DNA from: Maratus speciosus
Taxonomy: Eukaryota > Arthropoda > Arachnida > Araneae > Salticidae
Length of the DNA: 64,000 nt
Assembly: GCA_963932465.1 (NCBI GenBank)
Contig: OZ010792.1
Coordinates: 284,501,836 to 284,565,835, forward strand
Reading direction: 5' to 3'
Positions 55,401 through 64,000 of the stretch are shown piece after piece (the first letter of the stretch is position 1; every line of letters starts with the position of its first letter). The notes below the pieces were generated by a model, which had not been told where the DNA came from, did no database searches, and worked only from the letters and a program-made list of their open reading frames with translations. A program made the translations under genes and the position numbers.

Positions 55401-57652
55401 CTTTTTATAACAGAATGATGCGGAAGATAATATACTTTGTTGCTTGCAGGATTTGAGTTTTTGTCGATAAGTGTCATATGACCAAGGTCTTCATATTGCT
55501 TCATAAAATTTCTATACTCATTTTCAAAATTTTTATCAAATTGAAATTTTCTCTCCATAGCAAACAAACGTGACACTGCCATGGATTTAGAATCGCCTAA
55601 TGACATCACATCTTTATAAACTGGCAATTTAACTTCAAATCTACCTTCTGGTGTTACCTTGTAAGTTGAACAAAAATGTTGTTCACAAAATTCTTCTTCC
55701 TCAGACAAATGGGGTTTCTTAACATCTATTTCTTCTGCTTGCCAAAATTTTTGTAATAATAGATCAACATTGGATTCGTTTTCAACACTAAGAAAATGAG
55801 ATTGAATACAAGAATATTTACATTTAGGTTCCAATTTTCCGGCTACCACCCAACCAAACATAGTGTTTTGGGCAATTGGCTCATTCTCGATACTAACAAT
55901 TCTACCATATCTTAAAATAGTAAAGAAACAGTCAGATCCCAAAATAATATCACATTCTTGTGGTTTCATGAAATCTTCATCTGCTAACGTAATATTTTTA
56001 AGATACTCTATATTTTTTGTGTCAAGTAATTCCGCAGGTAATTGAGATGTCACTTTAGGCAGGATGTATGCCTGAACCTTTAAGGACTCGGTAGAAAGCT
56101 TTGAACCTACTGTAAGAGTTACTGAACCACGAGTTTGTCCAGCCAATACTCCAGCAATTCCATTTAATCGAATTCTGTCATTCTTTCTTTTTAACCCTAA
56201 AGTTCTTATGACACTTTCACTAACAAAAGAACATTCCGAACCAGAATCGAGTAGAGCTCTAAAAGAGTAAGGTTTATTTTCATTATTATATAAGAGAACT
56301 TTAGCAGTAGGTAGGAAAGAGACACATTTTGAATTATTGAAAGAAGCACTAGAATTAATTTGTAATTCGTGAGATGTTGACTCCTGTACAAATTCTTTAT
56401 TTGACTGGTGGTTTTTATTCTCAGATGAATTTGGAAAAACTTTATTTTCAAACTTAGCAGTGCAAGCATTATTACTTTTATTCTCTTCATGTAAGAGTGT
56501 ATTATGTTTACTTTCACATTTAAAGCATTTCAAATGAGAATTTGGACATTCCTTAACTTTATGAGAGTTTAAACATAAAAAACAACAGTTATTACGCTTA
56601 ATAAAGTTCTTTCGAGCAACAACATCCATGGATTTAAATTTAATACATTTATAGAGCGGATGTATTCCTTGACACTTTAAGCACACCTTTGATTGCTTAT
56701 CATTAGAACTGTACTTGGAACCAACAAAATTTGAACTTTTGGAATGTTTCATATCACTTTCATTGTTAGAGATGAGCTCTAAAGAAGAACATCTTACACT
56801 AAAGAAATCAAAAAATTCTTTCAAAGTGGGAAATTCATTTTCTGTACTTTCAATGGACCAAAGTCTTCGACTTTCCGGATCAAGTTTTTGAAATAACAAA
56901 TATATTAACCATGGGTCTCTATTTGTAGCTTCATCACCAACAGCTTTCAAACCCTTAATAACTTCATCACTAGTATTCAGCAAATTTCTTATATTTATGC
57001 TATTATGATGCAGAACTGATTTTTGTTCTAAAAATAATTTAATCAAAGAATTAACAATTTGTTTCTTTTTATCATATCGATTTAACAACTTTTCCCAAGC
57101 TTCTTGATAAGATTCATTAGAAAGGGGAATATGCTTAATTAATGTAGCTGGTTCTTCAGAAAGTAACCCTTTAAGATACTGGAATATCTGAATGTTACTT
57201 AAACCTACTTGTGAATGGACAGTGGAAACAAACATATCCTTAAAATTTGTCCATTCTGAAAACTTTCCAGAAAATACTGGAATATTCAATTTTGGTAGTC
57301 TAATATTACATTGATTAGGAATAGTGACAGAAGAACCTTGCACAGAATTGTGTGTTGCAACATTAACAACTTCTGAAGGATTCAAAGAATCTAGTTTGTT
57401 TTGATATTCAGTTTTTAACTGAAAATACCTGTCTTCAAATTCTGCTAATTCAGAATCATCATCATTTAAACAAGAATCTAATCTTAAGAACTCTTTAAGT
57501 AAATCATCTAATCTTTGTAATCTAATCAAAATTTTATTTTTAGTATTCACATTATCAAAACTATTCTCTAATCTAGTTACAGAGCCTTTCACCCTACCTC
57601 TCTCAATTTTAATTTGAGCAGATTTTTTCTCATAATCCTCCATTTTACACAA
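52406..57652 (-). CDS. BEL/Pao gag-pol polyprotein, intact
   Basis: 1748 residues from ATG at 57650-57652. In order: a coiled-coil N-terminus; a DUF1759-type gag region (~110-260, RLPKLNIPVFSGKFSEWTNF); three Cys/His clusters (~324-390: CLKCQGIHPLYKC, CFLCLNSHKVKEC, CFKCESKH); a DUF1758 aspartic protease with D-S-G at 469; reverse transcriptase with motif A FTADIQQMYR (D805) and YVDD at 881-884; a Pao-type RNase H region (AWTDSQVVLSWL); an integrase zinc site (HAGLNLL ... CVTCCRY); an integrase core with D1448, D1514 and E1568; and a DUF5641 C-terminal domain (WPLGKIIEIHPGKDGIVRVV). All key residues seen are present. It would act in cytoplasmic particles, then in the nucleus for integration. 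The frame ends about 20 bases before the polypurine tract. Confidence 0.95.
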   Translation of the reverse strand: MCKMEDYEKKSAQIKIERGRVKGSVTRLENSFDNVNTKNKILIRLQRLDDLLKEFLRLDSCLNDDDSELAEFEDRYFQLKTEYQNKLDSLNPSEVVNVATHNSVQGSSVTIPNQCNIRLPKLNIPVFSGKFSEWTNFKDMFVSTVHSQVGLSNIQIFQYLKGLLSEEPATLIKHIPLSNESYQEAWEKLLNRYDKKKQIVNSLIKLFLEQKSVLHHNSINIRNLLNTSDEVIKGLKAVGDEATNRDPWLIYLLFQKLDPESRRLWSIESTENEFPTLKEFFDFFSVRCSSLELISNNESDMKHSKSSNFVGSKYSSNDKQSKVCLKCQGIHPLYKCIKFKSMDVVARKNFIKRNNCCFLCLNSHKVKECPNSHLKCFKCESKHNTLLHEENKSNNACTAKFENKVFPNSSENKNHQSNKEFVQESTSHELQINSSASFNNSKCVSFLPTAKVLLYNNENKPYSFRALLDSGSECSFVSESVIRTLGLKRKNDRIRLNGIAGVLAGQTRGSVTLTVGSKLSTESLKVQAYILPKVTSQLPAELLDTKNIEYLKNITLADEDFMKPQECDIILGSDCFFTILRYGRIVSIENEPIAQNTMFGWVVAGKLEPKCKYSCIQSHFLSVENESNVDLLLQKFWQAEEIDVKKPHLSEEEEFCEQHFCSTYKVTPEGRFEVKLPVYKDVMSLGDSKSMAVSRLFAMERKFQFDKNFENEYRNFMKQYEDLGHMTLIDKNSNPASNKVYYLPHHSVIKSDSISTKLRVVFDGSCKPPNANSLNSVLAVGQIPQPNLFTILIRFRANPIAFTADIQQMYRQVLIAPEDQDLQRIVWRDSAYSAIKEYRLRTITYGTSSAPFLATRCLFQIGKDIEKNDPVTASIIKDSFYVDDCMSGAISREEAIKMVEKLSLALENRGFHLRKWRSNSSDVVDVVNHLSSNSLESTNLEIHPDDCSKALGLIWDSSNDVFVFKVNLQFDDNITKRKFLSQSAKLFDPLGFLAPCTVSIKMFYQQLWLMKLDWDTALPENFQANWKKFQEEFEQVCSIRIPRWIQVSSKELILHGFSDASESAYAAIIYVVQPGEVKSKVTILVAKSKVAPLKSVSIPRLELNGALLLSRLYSALVTILNTFIVKFYAWTDSQVVLSWLSSHPRCWKPYVANRTSEILDSVPSDCWRYVPGKENPADIASRGLSPKDLPDCSLWWEGPKWLSLSQEHWPEQPQIKTNLDTVNKEKKNSKFCFPVTVNNSLIDLLFEKYSSFTKIVVVLAFCINFVRNCKQKVGKMNTSPLSKDKFLPLSTNERRHSGNLIISYIQQLYFADEISCIRSNRPVSKKSSLFSLCPFIDSDGLLRVGGRLRNSPLQYNAKHPVILRTQHKLSVLIVKYFHVMHFHAGLNLLMGIIRQSYWIVRAKKIIKNCIHKCVTCCRYRAASSKQLMGDLPLNRVTHNRPFSACGIDYAGPINILKYRGRGAKTTKCYIVLFVCFATKALHLELVSDLTSEAFIASLNRFCSRRGAPQHVYSDNATTFVGAKRQLSDLYKFICSIERNEKICYFLSQRNIEWHMIPPVSPHFGGLWEAAVRSVKFHIKRVIGNTNLTFEELYTFLTQIEAILNSRPLVAIDSDNNSDGINILTPSHFLTGDVITSPAETLNEENLSLRSRWDIVQKLKLCFWKRWSIDYLSTLQNRKKWRVNTENFKVNDVAILKEDNVPPSVWPLGKIIEIHPGKDGIVRVVTVKTARGIFKRPIVKLCLLPLHQE

Positions 57653-58264
57653 TAACTTATAAGCAGAATAATTTCCAAAATAAAATTAATCAGATAACTT
57701 GAAAACAAAACTAATCAAAATTACTTCAAAATCAAAAGTAATCAGAATTGCTTCAAAACAAAACTATTCAAATTAAGTTAAAAAAAACAGAAGTAAATGA
57801 ATTAAATTCAAAAATAGAACAAATTAGATTCAAAAACAGAACTACTATAAAATGTTCATAATTATTCTTTCATACAAACAATAGAATTTTCTGTTCTCAA
57901 ATGTGCATAAAATTAAAAATCTTCAAAATTCTTCAATGTAAAATAATAATTCACCATAATAATTAAATATTCAAATATTTCCAGCAAATAAATCATAATG
58001 TTCTTGAGAACAACAAGTAAATAAATCATAATAATCTTGAGAACAATTTTCTTTTTCAAGAACTATCAAAACATAATATTGTAGAATACTATTTTTTCTT
58101 ATTTTATCAATTCAATAAAGAAGATACCAGATTGTTCTCATATTCTAAAATAATATCTTGCTAAATGCAACTTCAGTAGAAAAATTAAGCTTTAGCATCA
58201 AAGAACAATTTCAAAACAAAGCAAGTACTCACATATCACGCCTAAGTGCCTCCAATTTTCTTTA
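57653..58264 (-). other. Leader of the BEL/Pao element with candidate PBS
   Basis: 612 bp between the 5' LTR and the start codon, A/T-rich. TGGAGGCACTTAGGCG (minus strand, 58239-58254) lies 10 bases after the LTR and starts with TGG, so it may be the tRNA primer site. The tRNA is not identified. Confidence 0.4.
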
Positions 58265-58694
58265 TGTAGAGAATTTGAAGAAAGAAATCCTTGAAATTTT
58301 CTTATTTTTATTTCACAACACAAAAACAAATCTTGACATTCACGAAAACTTAACACACAATGAAACATACAGTTCTGGTTTCAGAATCAAATTTCTCTAG
58401 TTAAAATTAACACTCTAATTAGTATGCTTTCATCACATGAAAGCCTTAAATTACATTATAAAAATATATCCCCTGCCTAACTGGGTGCAGATAATTAAAT
58501 AGAATAAAGAAAGACAATAATGCAGCAGGAGCAACATTCTCCATACCACACTCTTAGGAAAACCAAACATCAACTCACTGATGATGTCATAATTAAGATT
58601 TCACAACAGCACAGAATGCATAGTCCTGCCATCTGTCAAAAAACAGAATAACTAAAATCTTATATTTGATTCTTAATCAGTTCAGCACTGAACA
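58265..58694 (-). repeat. 5' LTR of the BEL/Pao element
   Basis: 430 bp, partner of 51954-52383. Followed on the plus strand by the TSD copy GATTT. Confidence 0.93.
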
Positions 58695-59029
58695 GATTTG
58701 TTACATTTACGAAAATAACTACTTTCATTTAAAAAACTTCTAAGATATGAAGAACAATATATAAAATGTGCAGTTGGAAGTATATATCTAAATCTGACGA
58801 TTTCAGTATTAGCTATAGATCAGCGATAACAGGGAACATTCCTTGCCAAACAAAGTACCGTTTATTCGAATAATAGCGTTGCCTGGGCACGTGATGAATG
58901 ACCCTTAACCTGAAATTTGTATGATTTTATATCTTTAAATCTATTTTATCTGAATTTATATTTTTTAATGAAAAAATATTGAATTGAAGTTATATTCTAT
59001 TTGGTACTTTACTTTCTGCGCAATTTGAT

Positions 59030-59790
59030 TTGTGGAGTCTATGCTCACCGAAAGCGAGCGAAACTGCGAAGAAACACTCAGATTTTCATTGATTTCGTCG
59101 AAATTTCAAGCATGTTATTTTGTAAAAATCATTTCTACCCGTCCGAATGTTTCAAAACTTTTGTAGATGATGTACATCTGATCTATTGAGAATCTCAATA
59201 CCATCTGAATTTGAGATACTCTTAAAAGATTATGTTCAAATGCGGTCGTTTAATTACTTTTAGCATAGAAAAATATCGTCTCCCTGAGGTGCGAAATGAC
59301 CTGCATTTGCGGTGTATTTGTAAGGGCTAAAATTCCTATTTTTTTTAAACCGATTGTCCCATCGATAAGAAGATGTTCAGATTTATGAACAGATTATTGG
59401 TTTGTCAGTACGTCTAAAATTTCGCCCTGAAGGAGCGAAACACCAACGAAATACTCAGATTTTTGCTGCTTTTGACGAAATTTTCACACATTTTATTTTG
59501 TAAGAAATATTTCTACCCGTTCGAACGTTTCAAAATTTTTGTAGGTGATGTAAATCTGGTCTATTTATTGAGATGCTCTAAAAAGTTTAGTTATTTTTAG
59601 CGTAGAAAAAATATCGTCTTCGTGAGATGCAAAGTGACCTGCGTTTACCGGTGTATTTGAAAGGGTTAAATTTCATATTTGTTTTAAACCAATTGCACCA
59701 CCGATTAGAAGAGAGTTTCACTTTAAGAACGTATTTTTGGTTTGTCGGTATCTCCAAAATTGCGCCCTGGAAAGGCGTTGCAATAAGGGA
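59030..59790 (+). repeat. Direct duplication, ~370-bp unit
   Basis: TATTTTGTAA-AAAT-ATTTCTACCCGT, CGTTTCAAAA-TTTTGTAG, AAAAATATCGTC and GTGACCTGC-TTT landmarks recur about 370 bp apart (near 59120 and 59490). It lies in the non-nested right part of the hAT element. Further on, near 60200-60255, AGAGACACACAGACAGAGC and TTTTATTAGTATAGAT resemble a repeat tail, family unknown. Confidence 0.55.
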
Positions 59791-61128
59791 GAAAAAGTTT
59801 TTCGGAAAAACGACCCTTTTTGAAAATTCTTTTTCAAGCGGTTAACTGCGATACATTTTTTAACTGATTGCGGCATTTAAAACGTAGATCTTTCAGCATA
59901 TGTCTTTCATTTTTAACTTTACTAAGCGGTTTGGCTGATGTAAGTTAATGAATAATGACAAAATACCCCCGAAATTTCTTCTTTTCGTTCTTCATTTTCA
60001 ACTGATGCGTAAGTAAGGCTTCTGAGCGTACGCCAGAGTTTCTCTTTCTCGCAAGGACCGAGTTGAGTTTTTAATTAATAACTCAACTAATTATTAGAAT
60101 TTTAAAATTCTGTGTCGCAGGTGCATCAGGAGACATTTTGAGGTAGTCTCACTAACATTTTCAGTCTCGTACGTGCCGTAGACTTTGCTAGCCATCGCAC
60201 TCACAGAGACACACAGACAGAGCAAAACTTTCTTTTATTAGTATAGATAAATAGTTAGTGTAATTTCTTAATAACCTTACCATATAACTGGGATTAGCCT
60301 AGGACTGTCAATTTAGTTATCCAAAATTTCGTTTTTTTAAGTTGAATTTTCTCTTACAGGATTGATGAAGAAAAAAATATATTATTGTTCCAAATGAAAT
60401 ATTATTTTATTAAATGAAATTAATCAGGTCTTATCACAGAGTTATGCCTACAAAACAATGTTGTGTAGATAAACATTTAAAAAAAGCAAATTAATGTCAA
60501 TGCGATTTTCGCATTTGAAGTGTCATTTTAACAACCGGTTCGCCGAACTCAACACAAATTAACAACCGGTTCTACCGAACCGGTGCGAATCGGCTGAATC
60601 CCACCACTGGTTCTAGGCACAAATGGGCACATATTTTTGTTAGAAATTTAGGAGAGAGTTATTTATGCAATCTGCTTTCGAAGATATTTATGAAATAAAT
60701 TGTTATTAAGTCTGCAATACGATTATTCTTATTTTATTATTAATAAGAGTTATAACGTTATTAGTCTCTGCAAAAAAATAAATATATCTTTTTGTAGTTC
60801 ATTAAAATACTAATTATAGTACATAATATACAATTTAAAAACATTTTAAATATAAATATAGGCAAAATATATAATTATGCATATTATTCTACTAGAAATA
60901 CTCATATTTAGTTCTTTTACATTTTATCAAATAAATACAAAAAAAATTAAGTTTAATTTTTTTTTAGTATTTTTTCAGTTCATTTTGCAACATTTTAAAG
61001 TGATTTTACTAAAAAATTTGAGAAAACAAAAATTCAGGCACAAATGGGTTAAACTTTTTTCTTATTTGATTTGAAATTTATCACAAAAATTAATAATTTT
61101 TGCTGTCCTTAAAGTTTTTACACGCACT

Positions 61129-62173
61129 AACAATTAATATAAAGTATTATTACACGCAATCTTTAAGTAAGAGATTTGGTAATTTTTGTTTTACGAACTT
61201 GGAAGATATATTTTTATTTCAAGGGTATATATTATATCTATATATAACCTGTTTGTTTGAAGCCGGTTAATAATACTCATATATCGATATATTTCAACTA
61301 CACTTTTGACATTTTTTCCTAATTCTTTGCATTACTAAATTCTCTAAATATATTATTTACGTCTCTCTCCAGATCTATTGTACTATTCTTTTATGTTTTA
61401 ATACTCCATTTATCTTATCCGCATGGTACTTTATCATCTTTATATCACATAAAATATATTTTTCGATATTCTCCAGAGAAAAGAAAATATTTTTTCCTGT
61501 AAACAACGTCACTGTATTTTTAGATAAATCAAGCGAAGTACTTCCATCTAAACACATAAAGTACTTTCTCTGCCTGAAACTGAGAGAATTTTGCTTTTCC
61601 ATTCCCAGTGATTGGTTCACGTAATTGCACATGACGTGCTTAAAGCTATTTCATTAGCAGTTAACTATATGTATATATATTTACGAACAGTGTAAGTATT
61701 GGAATCTTTCAGAATAAAAGCTGAAAATGAATTGTATCATATTACAGAAATAAAAAACACATAAAGTGCATTAAAGAATATTTTCATGTTACAGAATAAA
61801 AGATTGTAAGCATTTAAAATTTAAATTATAATATAGTTAATTAGTATACCCGCATTAAATTTGACTTCGAAACGCGATAATTTTTTTTAAAGAAATTAAT
61901 GCAATGTTCTAATTTTTTTTTCATAACATATAATGCATCATTTCTGAAACACTGTTGTATAATTTTTTTTAATTTTGCGCTTTGTGGCAAGTTGTACATG
62001 AACTATAAGCAAGTCTATACTAAATATTATAATAGTTTTATGTGCATTTAAAACAAAAAGTTCTATATGTTTGTCCTAATGATTACGAAAGTTTTTGAAA
62101 AGGTACTGGATTTAATCCAGATTTGGTATTTCTAATAGTATGATAACCTCATTTAGTTGAAGATCATGATCTA
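61129..62173. other. AT-rich stretch, no feature recognised
   Basis: An 85-codon minus-strand frame (61375-61632) has no recognisable motif and I cannot support it as a gene. Nothing else is seen. Confidence 0.4.
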
Positions 62174-62819
62174 CAGAAGAGCGCCGATTATCGGAACTCC
62201 AATTAACCGAACTTCCAATTATCCGAACAGCCTATTTCTCTTTTTTTTTTAAACCGAATTTCCATTTATCCGAACAGCCCATTTCTCTCAAAATTTTTTT
62301 TTAATGATGATGAGATTGTGGATGAGATTTAAAATAAAAAAGAAGGTGAAGAAAAGAAAACGAATGCTCTGAAAATGACCCAGGTCCATCACATAACGAA
62401 GCCTTTGAATGTTTGGAAACAGCTATGAAATGCCTCGAATGGCAGAAGAACTCTGATCTCATTCAACTAACGTTTTTAAGAAGAATTTGAGATATGGCAG
62501 CATTGGAAAGAACGTAACCTTTGAAGCAAGCAACAATCAAGAGCTTTTTTGCTTATATTATAATCTCTGGAGTTCAGAAAATGATAAAAAGAGAAAAAGA
62601 AAAAAAGAAAATTTTAAATGATAAAAAAGTAAACAACAACAAAAAACAGTTTTTAAACACGTTAACACTAATTGGTGCTTCCAGTCCAAAACTTGGATAA
62701 AGTGAGAATGTTTTAGTATAGGCATGAACATCCCTTAAATTGTCTGCCCATTTATCCGAACTTTTGCTTATCCGAACTAGGGTCGGTCCCGACTTGTTCG
62801 GATGATCGGCGCTCTACTG
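62174..62819 (+). mobile_element. Tigger/pogo-type deletion derivative
   Basis: Left end CAGAAGAGCGCCGATTATCG; right end in reverse complement CAGTAGAGCGCCGATCATCC. TA flanks at 62172-62173 and 62820-62821. TCCGAAC repeats near both ends. It keeps only the C-terminal tail of a Tigger transposase. Confidence 0.85.
62364..62556 (+). pseudogene. Tigger transposase C-terminal remnant
   Basis: The frame reads GPSHNEAFECLETAMKCLEW then NSDLIQLTFLRRI, a stop, DMAALERT, a stop, and PLKQATIKSFF. This corresponds to the conserved end of Tigger/jerky proteins (S-H-x-E-A-x-x-x-L-E-x-x-x-x-W-x-E ... L-K-Q-x-x-I-x-x-F-F). Two stops break it. The DDE and DNA-binding domains are deleted. It lies inside matching Tigger TIRs. 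Confidence 0.75.
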
Positions 62820-63010
62820 TATTTAGATCTTCTATGTAAAAGAAGATCATAGGACACTATTATCAAACAAGTTTTATTAACATAATATCAACACAAGTTT
62901 TAGCGTTATAATCATAACAAGGAAAATGGATACATACTTATATTAATTTACTTTAACCACATCCTTGACATTTTTTTCTTAATTCTATATTTCGCTATTT
63001 TCTCTAAACG

Positions 63011-63045
63011 CAGTAAAATTTCGATTATCCGATTTAAACAGACCA
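63011..63045 (+). repeat. Second Tigger-like terminus (fragment)
   Basis: CAGTAAAATTTCGATTATCC resembles a Tigger-type end (CAGTAGAG-x-CGATTATCCG). No partner end was found nearby, so it is probably a solo fragment. Confidence 0.4.
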
Positions 63046-63092
63046 TTTTGATTATCCGTCGCTGTGATGGATAATAGAATCGTTCTCTCCAC

Positions 63093-63282
63093 CAGTTTTG
63101 AATTCAGGGCGTGGCCCGAGGGGACATCCCTCCCCTGGACCAATGAAATGTCTCCCCCCGGTAGTTTTGATATTTTTTACTTTCAATGGCCAAAAGGTGC
63201 AATTTCCCCGCAGGAACTATATAACCCCCCCCCCGGTGCCACAGAAATCCCTCCCGGAGAAAAGAATCTGAATTCAACACTG
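63093..63282. mobile_element. GTGTTGAATTCAG-type MITE, copy 8
   Basis: CAGTTTTGAATTCAG to CTGAATTCAACACTG, 190 bp. It is outside the two large hAT-type elements, which shows that the family moves independently. C-runs inside and a 13-C run just after it. Short frames on both strands (63064-63357) are incidental. Confidence 0.65.
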
Positions 63283-63477
63283 CCCCCCCCCCCCCAAACA
63301 CACACACACATAACAAATGCTGGCGACCAACTGGGGAGATTAAATTTTAGCACATGATATTCGTATAGATACAGTTTAACTATTGTAACTCGTTAGTGTA
63401 CACACTAGTACATTATATGAAGTAAAACATATTGTATTTACAATGTAAATCAATATACTAACCGGCCAGAGCAATTA

Positions 63478-63611
63478 GGCTAATGTCAGACGAAAGTCTT
63501 TTTTGCACGCTTTTTTCCCTACACATCATCCCTACACAGTGTTAGGGGCATTGTGTAGGGATGACGTGTATGGAAAAAAGCGTGCAAAAAGACGTTCGTC
63601 TGACATGAACC
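63478..63611. mobile_element. Hairpin MITE with TA target (copy 2)
   Basis: GGCTAATGTCAGACGAAAGTC to GACGTTCGTCTGACATGAACC with the same arms as 17065-17184 (CTTTTTTGCACGCTTTTTTC). The loop differs and contains CCCTACAC / GTGTAGGG repeats. Confidence 0.8.
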
Positions 63612-63671
63612 TTAGAAAGATACAACTGCTTCTGTTTTCTTTGTGACTTAATTTTCACTATTCATCTATAC

Positions 63672-63816
63672 CAGCGGTTTCCAACCTGGGGTCCGTGGCA
63701 GTGTTGCCAGATTGGGGACTTTTTTAATTAAGATTATTTGACTGTCACTACTTTTTAAAAATAATATAATTCGCCTTATTTTTCAGAATTTTTAATCCAT
63801 TTTTAAATAGGCCAAA

Positions 63817-63848
<32 letters not shown>

Positions 63849-64000
63849 AAAAAAAAAAGGTGACAATCAGCAATCTGGGGACAAAAATGTTCCCAATCTA
63901 GCAACACTGGTACGTGGCGAGGACTGCTAGGACCAGAGACCCGGAGCTGGAGCCCAGAGCCAGAGCACTCCGGAGCTGTGTTTTCCCTGGAGCTGGAGCT
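63672..64000 (+). mobile_element. Left end of a hAT (Charlie-like) element, runs off the window
   Basis: CAGCGGTTTCCAACCTGGGG then GTCCGTGG, a typical Charlie-type terminus. The sequence resumes after an inserted MITE as CGAGGACTGCTAGGACC. The last ~70 bases are GGAGCTGGAGC-like repeats. The right end is not in the window. Confidence 0.6.
63699..63909. mobile_element. hAT-type MITE, 211 bp
   Basis: CAGTGTTGCCAGATTGGGGA to CCCAATCTAGCAACACTG, flanked by GTCCGTGG (63691-63698) and GTACGTGG (63910-63917), an 8-bp TSD with one mismatch. Contains (TA)n and a run of A. Confidence 0.85.

Larger units (their letters stand above)
51954..58694 (-). mobile_element. Full-length BEL/Pao retrotransposon
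   Basis: Two 430-bp LTRs (51954-52383 and 58265-58694), a perfect 5-bp TSD, GATTT, at 51949-51953 and 58695-58699, a purine tract next to the 3' LTR, and a single uninterrupted 1748-codon gag-pol on the minus strand. The LTRs differ at three positions that I found (near 52053, 52243 and 52313 and their partners). TSD length and domain order fit BEL/Pao. This is the best candidate for an autonomous element in the window. Confidence 0.95.
40691..60609. mobile_element. hAT-type element carrying nested insertions
   Basis: Both ends start CAGTGGTGGGATTCA. A perfect 8-bp TSD, GTTCTAGG, is at 40683-40690 and 60610-60617. Subterminal AACCGGTT motifs repeat at both ends (40716, 60533, 60571 and nearby). 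No hAT transposase was found in the non-nested parts (40691-42080, 58695-60609). It contains MITEs, a Ty3-related element and a BEL/Pao element, so its own length before those insertions was much shorter. Confidence 0.9.
40299..61048. mobile_element. TTAA-flanked piggyBac-type element carrying nested insertions
   Basis: Ends CCCATTTATACCTAG and, in reverse complement, CCCATTTGTGCCTGA, flanked by TTAA at 40295-40298 and 61049-61052. A GTCCCATTTTTGGGAC palindrome lies just inside the left end. Removing the hAT insertion (40691-60609) leaves about 830 bp with no transposase. It sits in the 3' part of the Tc1 element. Confidence 0.8.
37976..61128 (+). mobile_element. Tc1-like element split by nested insertions
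   Basis: Left end CAGTGCGTGTAAAAACTTTA continuing into AGGACAGC. The right end (about 61102-61128) is the complement, TTAAAGTTTTTACACGCACT. Near 40157-40175 a second CTTTAAAGTTTTTACAC is an internal copy of the terminal motif. The transposase pseudogene fills 38322-39265. A mariner-like element (39268-40116) and a TTAA element (40299-61048) are inserted between it and the right end. Without them the Tc1 element is about 1.55 kb, the normal size. The right-hand TA is not exact. Confidence 0.85.

Noticed and set aside
61375..61632. 85-codon minus-strand frame as a host exon
   Set aside because: No recognisable domain, no splice or codon-use evidence, and AT-rich surroundings.

Overview
The window looks like nuclear DNA from an arthropod, possibly a spider or other chelicerate. 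I infer this from the AT-rich composition with many homopolymer runs and the dense mix of Tc1/mariner, pogo/Tigger, hAT, piggyBac-like, Ty3/Gypsy and BEL/Pao elements. Several transposase remnants also belong to types common in arthropod genomes. I see no convincing host gene, rRNA, intact tRNA or CRISPR array. Almost everything recognisable is a mobile element or a piece of one, and many boundaries are fixed by terminal repeats plus target-site duplications (TSDs).

Layout. 1-2487 (minus strand): part of a BEL/Pao gag-pol with an in-frame stop, running off the left edge. 2.6-5.9 kb: hAT-type ends, a hAT element with a TTAA MITE (miniature inverted-repeat transposable element) inside it, and an inverted pair of elements built of ~174-bp tandem units. 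6-9.2 kb: degenerate tandem repeats and a pogo-like element. 11277-21947: an LTR retrotransposon (Ty3-type by its integrase tail) with 1-kb LTRs and a TGTA TSD. Most of its pol is gone, and its leader carries a 5.1-kb hAT-type element that is itself full of smaller MITEs. 21964-23574: a Tc1 element interrupted by a 390-bp palindrome. 24948-26234: a pogo-like element that keeps a PHD-type zinc finger. 26492-26792: a piggyBac-type MITE. 28984-29735: a mariner-like deletion derivative. 30067-35296: a second copy of the 5-kb hAT-type element. 36834-37665: a TIR (terminal inverted repeat) element.

The right third is one nested stack. A Tc1 element (37976 to about 61128) holds a mariner-like element and a TTAA element (40299-61048). 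The TTAA element holds a hAT-type element (40691-60609). The hAT element holds several MITEs and two young LTR retrotransposons: a Ty3-related element (43346-49528, LTRs identical by eye) and a full-length BEL/Pao element (51954-58694, GATTT TSD). Past the stack are a Tigger remnant, more MITEs and a hAT end containing another hAT MITE.

The most unusual item is the Ty3-related element. Its single 1304-codon frame encodes integrase before reverse transcriptase and RNase H, which is the Ty1/copia order. The reverse transcriptase core is deleted, yet the LTRs look identical. The BEL/Pao element at 52406-57652 seems intact and is the best candidate here for an autonomous element. TSDs and LTR similarity give a relative order of insertion. 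All boundaries and comparisons were made by eye.
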